Part shown: positions 8,019 through 14,936 of the stretch, piece by piece
Position numbering within the stretch: the first letter of the stretch is position 1
How the letters are laid out: each line of letters starts with the position of its first letter
Assembly: GCA_946628865.1 (NCBI GenBank)
Contig: CAMOXE010000119.1
Span: 1 to 16,681, forward strand
DNA from: an uncultured Clostridia bacterium
GTDB taxonomy: Bacteria; Bacillota; Clostridia; Christensenellales; Borkfalkiaceae
Reading direction: 5' to 3'
DNA length: 16,681 nt
Translations under genes and position numbers: made by a program
The notes under the pieces: generated by a model
Told to the model about the DNA's origin: nothing
The model's input: the letters and a program-made list of their open reading frames with translations, nothing else
The model's database searches: none

Positions 8019-9115
8019 TACACGTTAAATCTGAAAAGCACCACGTCGCCGTCGCGCATGACGTAGTCTTTACCCTCGGATCTCACTTTCCCGAGTTCTT
8101 TGGCTTTGGTGTAGTTTCCGCACTCTATTAAAAGTTGCCAATCTATACACTCTGCCCTTATAAATCCCTTTTCAAAATCGCTGTGGATCTTCCCCGCCGC
8201 TTGCGGCGCTTTCGTTCCCTCTTTTATCGTCCAAGCCCTCGTCTCAGGCTCGCCGGACGTAAGAAAACTTATAAGCCCCAAAAGTTTATACGACGCTTTT
8301 ACCAAACGATCGAGACCGCTCTCTTTTACGCCGAGTTCTTCCAAAAACATCTCCGCGTCCTCTTTGGGAAGTTCGGATATTTCTTCCTCGGTTTTCGCGG
8401 AAATAACCAGCGTTTCGCTCCCCTCTTCCTCCGCATATTTTTTGACTTTTGCGGCAAGCGGAATTTCCTCTATCGCCTTACCCATATCCTCTTCGGACAC
8501 GTTTGCGGCGTAAATTACGGGTTTTGTAGTAAGCAAGAACAGTCCGTCGACGTATTTTTGCTCTTCTTCGCTAAGTTCCATGCCGCGCACCGGCTTTTCC
8601 TCTTCGAGCCTGTCGAGAACGCGGCGCAATAAATCCGCCTCGACCTTGTACTTTTTGTCCCCCGACTTTATCATACCGAACGCCTTATCGTAGCGCTTTT
8701 GCACGGATTCCATATCCGCGAGAATCAGTTCGAGGTTGATTATGGATATATCGCGAAGAGGATCGACCGTCTCTTCGACGTGAGTGACGTTGTCGTCTAT
8801 AAAGCACCTTACGACGTGGACGATAGCGTCAACTTCGCGTATGTGCGAAAGAAATTTATTTCCGAGCCCCTCGCCTTTCGACGCGCCCTTGACAAGCCCC
8901 GCAATGTCGACGAATTCGATTACGGCGGGCGTTACTTTTTTGCTTTGATACAGCGCCGCGAGTTTTTCAAGCCTCTCGTCCGGCACCGCAACCACGCCGA
9001 CGTTAGGCTCTATCGTGCAGAACGGAAAGTTCGCCGCCTGCGCTCCCGCGTGCATTATTGAGTTAAATAAAGTGGACTTGCCTACGTTCGGAAGTCCTAC
9101 CACTCCGAGTTTCAT
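8018..9115 (-). CDS. ychF: Redox-regulated ATPase/GTPase YchF (OLA1 family)
   Basis: YchF is a ribosome-associated P-loop NTPase of the Obg superfamily that prefers ATP and has been linked to translation and stress responses. The chosen protein is 365 aa, the usual length. It shows G1 GLPNVGKST (7-15), G3 DIAGLVKGAS (70-79) and the atypical G4 NVSE (205-208) that replaces NKxD and explains ATP use. A helical insert lies at about 120-195 and a C-terminal TGS domain at about 280-365, with IHSDFEKGFIRAE. An ATG at 9128-9130 would add five residues. It is rejected because AAGGAG (9126-9121) lies between the two ATGs at ideal spacing for 9115, and MKLGVVGLPNVGKS is the conserved beginning. It is first in the minus-strand string. 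Confidence 0.96.
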   Translation of the reverse strand: MKLGVVGLPNVGKSTLFNSIMHAGAQAANFPFCTIEPNVGVVAVPDERLEKLAALYQSKKVTPAVIEFVDIAGLVKGASKGEGLGNKFLSHIREVDAIVHVVRCFIDDNVTHVEETVDPLRDISIINLELILADMESVQKRYDKAFGMIKSGDKKYKVEADLLRRVLDRLEEEKPVRGMELSEEEQKYVDGLFLLTTKPVIYAANVSEEDMGKAIEEIPLAAKVKKYAEEEGSETLVISAKTEEEISELPKEDAEMFLEELGVKESGLDRLVKASYKLLGLISFLTSGEPETRAWTIKEGTKAPQAAGKIHSDFEKGFIRAECIDWQLLIECGNYTKAKELGKVRSEGKDYVMRDGDVVLFRFNV

Positions 9116-9120
9116 ATATT

Positions 9121-9126
9121 CTCCTT
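9121..9126 (-). promoter_or_regulatory. Ribosome binding site that sets the ychF start
   Basis: The site reads AAGGAG on the minus strand, five bases before the ATG at 9115-9113. It lies downstream of the alternative upstream ATG (9130-9128), which has no ribosome site of its own. Confidence 0.8.
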
Positions 9127-9176
9127 GCATTATTTAATCGGTCGGTTATATCCGCCGCCCGTATTATATCGTTTAT

Positions 9177-9205
9177 ATTATATAATATTTTAAAAAAATG
9201 TACAA
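9177..9205 (-). promoter_or_regulatory. Sigma-A-type promoter of the ychF operon
   Basis: On the minus strand, TTGTAC (9205-9200), 17 bases and a perfect TATAAT (9182-9177) point at ychF. The expected start point is about 9170, giving a leader of ~55 nt. It is probably the main promoter for the whole string down to ispE. Confidence 0.75.
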
Positions 9206-9212
9206 TCTTTTG

Positions 9213-9251
9213 TTGCGGTATTTTTGCGTTTGTGGTAAAATTTAATATAAT
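9213..9251 (+). promoter_or_regulatory. Sigma-A-type promoter of argS
   Basis: TTGCGG (9213-9218), 17 bases and TAAAAT (9236-9241) form a good promoter. A second reading is TTTGCG (9223-9228), 17 bases and TATAAT (9246-9251). Either leaves an argS leader of only ~15-25 nt, too short for a T-box or other riboswitch. The -35 boxes of this and the divergent ychF promoter are only 7 bp apart. Confidence 0.65.
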
Positions 9252-9272
9252 CAACGAAAAAACGGTGCTTTT

Positions 9273-10970
9273 ATGAATTACAGAAATTATATTGCCGAAA
9301 AACTTAAACTCGACGGACTGACTGAAGAAGAAGTTTCCGCCCTCATACTCACTCCGCCCGAAAAGGAGATGGGAGATTACGCCCTGCCGTGCTTTAAACT
9401 CGCGAAAATCCTGCGGAAATCCCCGAATCTGATTGCGGAAGAACTCGCGAAAGCCTACCCCGCGGACGAAGTGGTCGTATCCGCGACCGCTTTGAACGGA
9501 TATCTCAATTTTAAAGTCAACCGCGCCGCGCTCGCGAAAGAGACGCTTGAAAGTATTTTCGCCGCGGGCGAAAAATACGGAAGTTCGGATATAGGCGAAG
9601 GCAAGACCGTTTGCATAGATTATTCGTCCATAAACATAGCGAAACCTTTCCATATAGGTCATCTCTCCACTACCGTGATAGGCGGAGCGCTTTATAGAAT
9701 TTTCAAGTTTTTAGGTTATAACGCCGTCGGCATAAACCACCTCGGAGACTACGGAACTCAATTCGGAAAACTCATCTACGCCTACAAAAAATGGGGCGAC
9801 GAAGAGCGCGTCAAAGAGAACGGAATAAGGGAATTAACCGCGCTATACGTTCGTTATCACGCCGAAGCGGAGAAAAATCCCGCTATGGACGACGAGGCGA
9901 GACATTACTTTAAACTTATCGAGGACGGCGATAAAGAGTGCAACGATCTGTTCAACTTTTTCAAGAGCCTGACGATAAAGGAAGTCGAAAAGATTTACGA
10001 CGAACTCGGCGTTTCGTTCGATTCTTACGCGGGCGAAAGTTTTTATAACGACAAGATGCAGCCGATCATCGACGAACTCGAAGAAAAAGGGCTTTTGGTC
10101 GAGAGCGAGGGCGCGAAAATAGTGGATTTGTCGGATTACGGCATGCCGCCGTGTCTGATACTCCGCTCGGACGGCGCGTCACTTTACGCGACGCGAGACC
10201 TTGCCGCGGCGTGCTACAGAAAAGCGACCTATAACTTCGATAAGTGCCTTTACGTCGTCGCCTACCAGCAAGATCTGCACTTTAAACAGATATTCAAAGT
10301 TTTGGAACTTATGGGCAAAACTTGGGCAAAAGACCTCGTCCACGTCTCCTACGGCATGGTGAGTTTACTTGACGAGAACGGCAATCAAGTGGCGATGAGT
10401 ACGAGAAACGGCACGGTCGTGCTTTTGGACGACGTTTTAAAGCGTTGTCACGAAAAGTGTCTTAAGATAATCGAGGAAAAAAATCCGAATCTCGAAGATA
10501 AAGAAACGGTTGCGAAAATAGTGGGAACGGGCGCCGTTATATTCGGCGCGCTCTCTAACAGCAAGATAAAAGACGTCGCGTTTTCATACGATAAAATCCT
10601 CAACTTCGACGGCGAGACCGGACCTTACGTCCAGTACACCGCCGCGAGAATGAAGAGCGTTTTAAGAAAGGCAAACGGCTTTAAACCGAACTTCGATTAC
10701 GCTATGAACGACGAAGAATACGAACTTATAGCCAAACTTTCGGAGTTTCCGGACGTAGTTAAAGCCTCTGCGGAAAAACTCGAGCCGTTCTTTATAACGC
10801 GCTATGCGATAGAGGTCGCGTCGCTATATAACAAGTTCTATTTCGACTGCAAGATAATAGGCGCGGACGGCGGAGCGGAGAACTTCCGCCTCGCTTTGAC
10901 TTCCGCCGCGCTTACCGTCGTTACGAACGCTCTTTCACTTCTCGGCATAAAAATTCCCGAGCGCATGTGA
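9273..10970 (+). CDS. argS: Arginyl-tRNA synthetase
   Basis: ArgRS charges tRNA-Arg with arginine using ATP in the cytosol. The 565-aa length is typical for a class Ia ArgRS. An N-terminal additional domain (about 1-85) contains the GDYALPCFKLAK stretch. The catalytic Rossmann core carries the HIGH motif exactly (PFHIGHLSTT, His127-His130) and the GINHLGDYGTQFGKL segment (153-167). The second signature is the degenerate AMSTRNG (374-380), where many ArgRS have MSTRKG. The helical DALR anticodon-binding domain begins around TGPYVQYTAARMKSVL (about 450) and ends with the common PERM. The ribosome site is weak (ACGGTG, 5-nt spacing). The gene stands alone on its promoter, and only 17 nt separate its stop from the next -35 box. 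No terminator is visible, so read-through into the lipoprotein gene is possible. Confidence 0.97.
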   Translation: MNYRNYIAEKLKLDGLTEEEVSALILTPPEKEMGDYALPCFKLAKILRKSPNLIAEELAKAYPADEVVVSATALNGYLNFKVNRAALAKETLESIFAAGEKYGSSDIGEGKTVCIDYSSINIAKPFHIGHLSTTVIGGALYRIFKFLGYNAVGINHLGDYGTQFGKLIYAYKKWGDEERVKENGIRELTALYVRYHAEAEKNPAMDDEARHYFKLIEDGDKECNDLFNFFKSLTIKEVEKIYDELGVSFDSYAGESFYNDKMQPIIDELEEKGLLVESEGAKIVDLSDYGMPPCLILRSDGASLYATRDLAAACYRKATYNFDKCLYVVAYQQDLHFKQIFKVLELMGKTWAKDLVHVSYGMVSLLDENGNQVAMSTRNGTVVLLDDVLKRCHEKCLKIIEEKNPNLEDKETVAKIVGTGAVIFGALSNSKIKDVAFSYDKILNFDGETGPYVQYTAARMKSVLRKANGFKPNFDYAMNDEEYELIAKLSEFPDVVKASAEKLEPFFITRYAIEVASLYNKFYFDCKIIGADGGAENFRLALTSAALTVVTNALSLLGIKIPERM

Positions 10971-10987
10971 TATTTTCGTAAAAACCG

Positions 10988-11016
10988 TTGACAAAAACAC
11001 GATTATATATTAAAAT
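10988..11016 (+). promoter_or_regulatory. Strong sigma-A-type promoter of the lipoprotein gene
   Basis: A perfect TTGACA (10988-10993), 17 bases and TAAAAT (11011-11016) sit 17 nt after the argS stop. The expected start point is about 11023. AGGAG (11035-11039) follows, seven bases before the ATG. This is the closest match to the sigma-A consensus in the window and suggests good vegetative expression. Confidence 0.8.
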
Positions 11017-11046
11017 ATAGTATCATAAGTATTTAGGAGAAAAATT

Positions 11047-12213
11047 ATGTTGAAAAAACTCATAGGCTTAATGCTTGCGATAGTCCTTTCTTTCTCGCTC
11101 GTGATAGGCGCGGCGGCTTGTACGAAAGACGGCAAAAAAGCGGAAGTCGACACCGAAACGGTCGACGTCAGCGACAGCGGAACGGAAAGCATTGACGAAC
11201 CGAAAGGTCCGGAAGATCCCGAAGATCCGGAAGATCCGGAAGACCCGGAAGACCCCGAGACCCGCGAATATATGACTATTCCCGAATTCGCAGCCTCCAC
11301 GGAGAACATGGGCAAATTCGAAAAAATTCTTGCGTTTGCGGGATATATCGCGTCCGTAAAAGACGTACCCGTAGTAAACCTTTTGGAGTTTGACGAGCAA
11401 CTCGACACCCTGATCAAATCCGTAGAGTTCGTTCGCGAATACCTTGTGAATAAGGAGTTTACACCGATCGAACTTATCAATTTGGCGTTGCCGTTTATCG
11501 GCATAGACGGCGCAACTTCGGTCAAAGCGCTTTGCGGCAAATTAGAAGAAACACTTCCGTACGAAGAACTTGTTGCGCGTGTTGAAGAGGCGTTCGCAAA
11601 CGAAAAGATAGCAACGGAATACGTTGAAAAATGCTTTGACGTAATAGACGGAAAGACGGAGCTCGACTTCGACGCGATAAAGGGCGAGGTAAGCGATCTT
11701 ATCGACAAGGCGCTGGAAAACGTGGACGACGAATACATCTATTTAATAGGTCAACTCGTCGAAATCGATATTAAAGACAAAACCGAACTCAAAGACTTCG
11801 TTCTTGCGTTCATAACCGCCGAAAAAGCGGAAGATTTATTCGATTATATCAAAAACGAAGAAGTATACGCACAACTGAAAACCGAATATGAAACCGCGAA
11901 AGAAGAGTTGGCGGAAATAGAAAAGCAAATAGAGGATCTTAAATCAATCGAAAACGGTTATTACGGTTTGGCGGTAAAGTTTTTCGGACAGGAAGATAAC
12001 AAAATACTCATAACCGACGACATGTTCGTGGGCATATCGGGCGTTTTGACGATGGCGAAATATATCACTTTTGGAACCGTAGCGCAAATGCTCGACTTCT
12101 TTACCGAAAGCATGAATTACGACGATTATCCCACTGACGAGAATTATCCGGAATATATAGAAGATACGGAAGAAGAAAACGATAACCTTCCGCTCGAAGA
12201 CTTACCGCTCTGA
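11047..12213 (+). CDS. Putative acidic lipoprotein of unknown function with PED repeat
   Basis: I do not recognise a family. The 388-aa protein starts with a lipoprotein-type signal: MLKK, a hydrophobic core, then IGAAAC with the predicted lipidated Cys25. The -3 residue is Ala rather than the usual Leu. A low-complexity acidic linker follows, with five exact PED units at residues 55-69. From about residue 73 the protein is helical, acidic and without cysteines. A short coiled-coil-like stretch lies near 280-300 (EYETAKEELAEIEKQIEDL), and the C-terminus is acidic and ends DLPLEDLPL. This suggests a secreted domain tethered to the outer face of the membrane by a flexible spacer. It has a strong promoter and AGGAG site. 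The small membrane protein gene follows after 22 nt and shares its terminator, so the two may act together. Confidence 0.75.
   Translation: MLKKLIGLMLAIVLSFSLVIGAAACTKDGKKAEVDTETVDVSDSGTESIDEPKGPEDPEDPEDPEDPEDPETREYMTIPEFAASTENMGKFEKILAFAGYIASVKDVPVVNLLEFDEQLDTLIKSVEFVREYLVNKEFTPIELINLALPFIGIDGATSVKALCGKLEETLPYEELVARVEEAFANEKIATEYVEKCFDVIDGKTELDFDAIKGEVSDLIDKALENVDDEYIYLIGQLVEIDIKDKTELKDFVLAFITAEKAEDLFDYIKNEEVYAQLKTEYETAKEELAEIEKQIEDLKSIENGYYGLAVKFFGQEDNKILITDDMFVGISGVLTMAKYITFGTVAQMLDFFTESMNYDDYPTDENYPEYIEDTEEENDNLPLEDLPL
11209..11253 (+). repeat. Five tandem 9-bp units encoding PED
   Basis: Five in-frame units of CCNGAAGAY encode Pro-Glu-Asp five times, followed by a partial sixth unit. 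The units differ only at third positions (CCG/CCC, GAT/GAC). They form the negatively charged, proline-rich spacer just after the lipid anchor and may vary in copy number between strains. Confidence 0.9.
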
Positions 12214-12235
12214 GCGGGAACGGCGGCTTAGGCAA

Positions 12236-12469
12236 ATGATAGAACTGATTGAGCAACACCCGATAATATTCATCCTTGCGGCGGCGATACTCGTCGCGAT
12301 CGCGGCGGCTATAATAATCGTCGCGATAAGGATAAATAAGAACTCAAGCGGCGGTTACGGCGATAAAGATATTTTTCTAAACGCCCCCGCGGTAAAAATC
12401 GAGGATAAACCGAAAGAAGAGGAAAAGCCTCGGGAAAAAGAGGCTGACTTTGCCTGGCTGAAAAAATAA
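12236..12469 (+). CDS. Small single-span membrane protein of unknown function
   Basis: This 77-aa protein has one strongly hydrophobic span (about residues 9-32, rich in Ile, Ala and Val). A basic RINKN stop-transfer signal and a charged tail of about 40 residues follow (KIEDKPKEEEKPREKE, ending DFAWLKK). By the positive-inside rule the tail should be cytoplasmic. There is no lipobox or cleavage site. The ribosome site is weak (TTAGG about three bases upstream), so it may depend on translation of the lipoprotein gene 22 nt upstream. No family is recognised. It shares a transcript with the lipoprotein and is followed directly by the hairpin at 12475-12501. It is accepted as real because of its clean membrane topology, its collinear position and the terminator just after its stop. 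Confidence 0.65.
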   Translation: MIELIEQHPIIFILAAAILVAIAAAIIIVAIRINKNSSGGYGDKDIFLNAPAVKIEDKPKEEEKPREKEADFAWLKK

Positions 12470-12474
12470 CGCGC

Positions 12475-12501
12475 GGCGCGTTCGCTTTTTGCGAACGCGC
12501 C
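12475..12501 (+). terminator. Perfect 11-bp hairpin ending the lipoprotein operon
   Basis: GGCGCGTTCGC (12475-12485), loop TTTTT and GCGAACGCGCC (12491-12501) pair perfectly, five bases after the stop of the small membrane protein gene. The tail TTATAAGTACTTATATT is AT-rich but lacks a proper U-run, so termination may be partial. On the opposite strand a T-rich run follows the stem (TTATTTTTT), but no minus-strand gene is nearby. Confidence 0.7.
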
Positions 12502-12502
12502 T

Positions 12503-12536
12503 TATAAGTACTTATATTAGTTATAAGTGATATAAG
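12503..12536. promoter_or_regulatory. Four TATAAG hexamers, possible regulator site upstream of iorA
   Basis: TATAAG occurs at 12503-12508, inverted at 12511-12516, and direct at 12522-12527 and 12531-12536. The first two form a perfect 14-bp palindrome centred on AAGTACTT. The cluster lies about 30-65 bp upstream of the iorA -35 box, a usual place for an activator or repressor. AT-rich chance similarity cannot be excluded. Confidence 0.35.
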
Positions 12537-12550
12537 ATTTTCTTTAGTGT

Positions 12551-12581
12551 AAATACCCCGCGCTAAGTTGACGGGGTATTT
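12551..12581 (+). terminator. Second hairpin, overlapping the iorA promoter
   Basis: AAATACCCCG (12551-12560) pairs perfectly with CGGGGTATTT (12572-12581) around an 11-base loop, followed by TCTATG. The GC block followed by ATTTTCT resembles an intrinsic terminator that would stop read-through from the lipoprotein operon. The iorA -35 box (12568-12573) lies in its loop and 3' arm, so the palindrome could also be a protein-binding operator. Confidence 0.55.
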
Positions 12582-12596
12582 TCTATGTGGTATAAT
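12568..12596 (+). promoter_or_regulatory. Sigma-A-type promoter of the iorAB-paaK operon
   Basis: TTGACG (12568-12573), 17 bases and a perfect TATAAT (12591-12596) are followed by an expected start near 12603. The leader is then only about 17 nt, which excludes a T-box or riboswitch. It also means the GTG at 12602, 18 bases before the ATG, would be at or before the transcript start. Confidence 0.75.
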
Positions 12597-12609
12597 TATC
12601 AGTGGTAAT

Positions 12610-12615
12610 AAGGAG
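12610..12615 (+). promoter_or_regulatory. Ribosome binding site that sets the iorA start
   Basis: AAGGAG lies four bases before the ATG at 12620. It sits between an in-frame upstream GTG (12602) and that ATG, so translation should start at the ATG. Confidence 0.75.
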
Positions 12616-12619
12616 CATT

Positions 12620-14356
12620 ATGAAAAAATTACTGATAGGAAACGAGGCGGTAAGCCGCGGGCTTTACGAGGGCGGAATAGAACTCGTATCGAGTTATCCC
12701 GGCACGCCGTCGACTGAAATTACTGAATTTTTGGCGAAATACGACGACATTCACAGCGAGTGGGCGCCGAACGAAAAAGTGGCGCTCGAAGTTGTGTTCG
12801 GCGCGTCGCTTTCGGGGGTAAGAGCCGCGTGCGCGATGAAACACGTCGGTTTAAACGTTGCGGCAGACCCGCTGTTTACCCTATCGTATACCGGCGTTAC
12901 GGGCGGAATAGTCGTATGCGTGGCGGACGATCCCGCGGCGCACTCTTCGCAAAACGAACAAGATTCGAGGCACTACGCCATCGGGGCAAAACTCCCCATG
13001 CTCGAGCCGTCGGATTCTGCTGAAGCATACGAATTTTCGAAGTCCGCGTTTGAACTTTCCGAAAAATTCGATACGCCGGTACTTCTTCGCATGTGTACGA
13101 GAGTCGCGCACAGTCAATCGATCGTAGACGTCGGCGAAAGGCAAGCATCCGAAAGAATACCCTATGAAAAAAACGCGGCGAAATACGTCATGATGCCGGC
13201 TAACGCCAAAAAGCGGCACGTCGCGGTCGAAGAGCGCATGAAAGCCTTGAAGGAGTTCGCGGAAAACTGCCCTTACAACAAAGCGGAATATGCGGATAGC
13301 GATATAGGCGTCATCACTTCGGGAACTTCTTACGAATACATCAAAGAAGTGTTCGGGGATACGATAAGCATACTTAAAATCGGCATGCCCAATCCCCTGC
13401 CGGACAAACTCATTATCGATTTTGCCGCAAAGGTCAAAAAACTCTACGTCATCGAAGAACTCGACCCGATAATAGAAAATCATTGCCGCACGCTCGGTCT
13501 TAAACCGATCGGCAAAGAGAAATTCTCGCTACTCGGGGAGTTTTCTCAAGAAACCGTCGCGAAAGCGTTTAATTTCCCGCAAAAGCCGATCGTAAAGACG
13601 GACGCGGAAGTTCCGGCAAGACCGCCGATGATGTGTTCGGGGTGTCCGCACCGCGGAATCTATTACACCCTCGCCAAAAACAAGATAACTGTCATAGGCG
13701 ATATAGGTTGCTACACGCTCGGCGCGGTCCCGCCGCTAAACGCCGTGGACAGCGTGCTGTGTATGGGCGCGTCGGTTTCCGGTATTCACGGCTTTTTACA
13801 CGGCTCGCCCGACGCGCAAAAAAATAAAACCGTCGCCGTAATAGGCGATTCCACGTTTATACACTCGGGCGTGACGGGGCTTATAAATATCGCCTACAAC
13901 GGCTCGGCGTCCACCGTGATAATTCTCGACAACTCCATAACCGGCATGACGGGACATCAGCAAAACCCGACTACCGGCTTTAACATTAAAGGCGACCCCG
14001 CGGGAAAAGTCGATTTGGAATCTTTGTGCCGCGCGGTCGGAATTAACAGCGTGAGAGTAGTCGACCCGTATAATTTAAAGCAATGCGACGAAGTGATAAA
14101 AGAAGAACTTGCCAAAGACGAGCCGTCGGTCATAATCTCGAGGAGACCGTGCGTGCTGTTAAAGCACGTCAAGACCGCCCCGCCGCTTAAAGTGAACGCC
14201 GACAAATGCCGCTCTTGCAAGCGGTGTATGGGACTCGGCTGTCCGTCGATATCCATGAAAAACGGCAAGGCGACTATCGACGAAACGCTCTGCGTAGGCT
14301 GCGGAGTATGCGGCGAACTTTGCGCGTTCGGCGCTATCGAGGAGAGAAACGTATGA
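12620..14356 (+). CDS. iorA: Indolepyruvate ferredoxin oxidoreductase, alpha subunit
   Basis: IorA is the catalytic subunit of a cytosolic, oxygen-sensitive 2-oxoacid:ferredoxin oxidoreductase. It interconverts arylpyruvates plus CoA with arylacetyl-CoA, CO2 and reduced ferredoxin. From the ATG at 12620 it has 578 aa, a normal length. The N-terminal pyrimidine-binding domain contains SSYPGTPSTEI (24-34). A linker domain follows at about 225-320. The thiamine diphosphate domain shows CSGCPHRG (339-346), GDIGCYTLG (360-368), GDSTFIHSG (409-417) and the metal-loop Asp437-Asn438 in DNSITGMTG. The C-terminus is a two-cluster ferredoxin domain, with C530, C533, C536, C541 and C558, C561, C564, C568 as likely 4Fe-4S ligands. 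The in-frame GTG at 12602 is rejected on ribosome-site and promoter grounds. The stop overlaps iorB (ATGA). Confidence 0.96.
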   Translation: MKKLLIGNEAVSRGLYEGGIELVSSYPGTPSTEITEFLAKYDDIHSEWAPNEKVALEVVFGASLSGVRAACAMKHVGLNVAADPLFTLSYTGVTGGIVVCVADDPAAHSSQNEQDSRHYAIGAKLPMLEPSDSAEAYEFSKSAFELSEKFDTPVLLRMCTRVAHSQSIVDVGERQASERIPYEKNAAKYVMMPANAKKRHVAVEERMKALKEFAENCPYNKAEYADSDIGVITSGTSYEYIKEVFGDTISILKIGMPNPLPDKLIIDFAAKVKKLYVIEELDPIIENHCRTLGLKPIGKEKFSLLGEFSQETVAKAFNFPQKPIVKTDAEVPARPPMMCSGCPHRGIYYTLAKNKITVIGDIGCYTLGAVPPLNAVDSVLCMGASVSGIHGFLHGSPDAQKNKTVAVIGDSTFIHSGVTGLINIAYNGSASTVIILDNSITGMTGHQQNPTTGFNIKGDPAGKVDLESLCRAVGINSVRVVDPYNLKQCDEVIKEELAKDEPSVIISRRPCVLLKHVKTAPPLKVNADKCRSCKRCMGLGCPSISMKNGKATIDETLCVGCGVCGELCAFGAIEERNV

Positions 14357-14925
14357 AAACGGTAAACATAATGATCGTCGGCGTGGGCGGACAAGGAACG
14401 CTGCTCGCGTCCAAAGTTTTGGGGAAAGTAATGCTCGAAGAAGGCTACGACGTCAAAGTCTCCGAAGTCCACGGCATGAGCCAACGCGGAGGCAGCGTGG
14501 TAACCTACGTCAGATTCGGCGACAAAGTCTATTCGCCGATAGTTACCGAGGGCGAAGCGGATTACATACTCGCTTTTGAAAAAGCCGAGGCGGCAAGATG
14601 GATAAAAAACCTTAAAAGGGGCGGAAAACTGATTGTAAATACTCAAGAGATCGACCCTATGCCCGTAATTATCGGGAGCGCTGTTTACCCTTCGGACGTT
14701 TTGGCTGAACTTAAAGCCAAAGGCGTGGACTTGGACGCTTTGGACGCGCTTGCAATCGCAAAGCGCGCCGGCAGCGCTAAGGCGGTAAACGTAGTACTGC
14801 TCGCAAGATTTGCGAAACTTTTGGATATTCCCGAAGAAAAATGGCTCGCCGCGCTTAAAGATACGGTTGCGCCTAAATTTTTAGAACTCAACGAAAAGGC
14901 GTTCGCACTCGGCTACGACGCTTGA
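14353..14925 (+). CDS. iorB: Indolepyruvate ferredoxin oxidoreductase, beta subunit
   Basis: IorB is the gamma-type subunit of the arylpyruvate:ferredoxin oxidoreductase and pairs with IorA. It has 190 aa, the usual length, with the nucleotide-binding-like start IMIVGVGGQGTLLASKVLG (6-24) and the family motif SEVHGMSQRGGSV (37-49). The start is the ATG that overlaps the iorA stop, preceded by GGAG at 8-nt spacing. The open frame runs 49 codons further upstream, but that part lies inside iorA and is not conserved in type. The overlap implies translational coupling and 1:1 assembly of the two subunits. The paaK gene follows after 11 nt. Confidence 0.95.
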   Translation: MKTVNIMIVGVGGQGTLLASKVLGKVMLEEGYDVKVSEVHGMSQRGGSVVTYVRFGDKVYSPIVTEGEADYILAFEKAEAARWIKNLKRGGKLIVNTQEIDPMPVIIGSAVYPSDVLAELKAKGVDLDALDALAIAKRAGSAKAVNVVLLARFAKLLDIPEEKWLAALKDTVAPKFLELNEKAFALGYDA

Positions 14926-14936
14926 CAGGATACTTT

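Noticed and set aside
9116..9130. Upstream ATG that would extend YchF by five residues
   Set aside because: The AAGGAG site is inside the extension, and the conserved family start is MKLGVVGLPNVGKS.
9242..9272. T-box or other riboswitch before argS
   Set aside because: The predicted leader is only about 15-25 nt, too short for any known riboswitch. The iorA leader is equally short.
9063..9662. Minus-strand open frame of 199 codons crossing the ychF start, the divergent promoters and the argS start
   Set aside because: It would cover two clear genes and both promoters; its sequence is arginine/phenylalanine-rich noise with no motif.
11209..11253. Tandem units as a CRISPR-like array
   Set aside because: The 9-bp units are contiguous, in frame and encode a PED linker; there are no spacers and no cas genes.
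12205..12217. Short palindrome CCGCTCTGAGCGG at the lipoprotein stop codon
   Set aside because: It gives only a 5-bp stem with a 3-base loop and no U-run; it is too weak to call a terminator between two co-transcribed genes.
12602..12619. Upstream GTG start that would extend IorA by six residues
   Set aside because: The AAGGAG ribosome site lies within this extension and the promoter places the transcript start at about the GTG itself.
12881..13483. Minus-strand open frame of 200 codons inside iorA
   Set aside because: It lies opposite conserved IorA domains, is full of Arg/Phe/Asp from reversed codons, and has no ribosome site.
13957..14646. Minus-strand open frame of 229 codons across iorA and iorB
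   Set aside because: It is antisense to two genes with conserved motifs and has no independent support.
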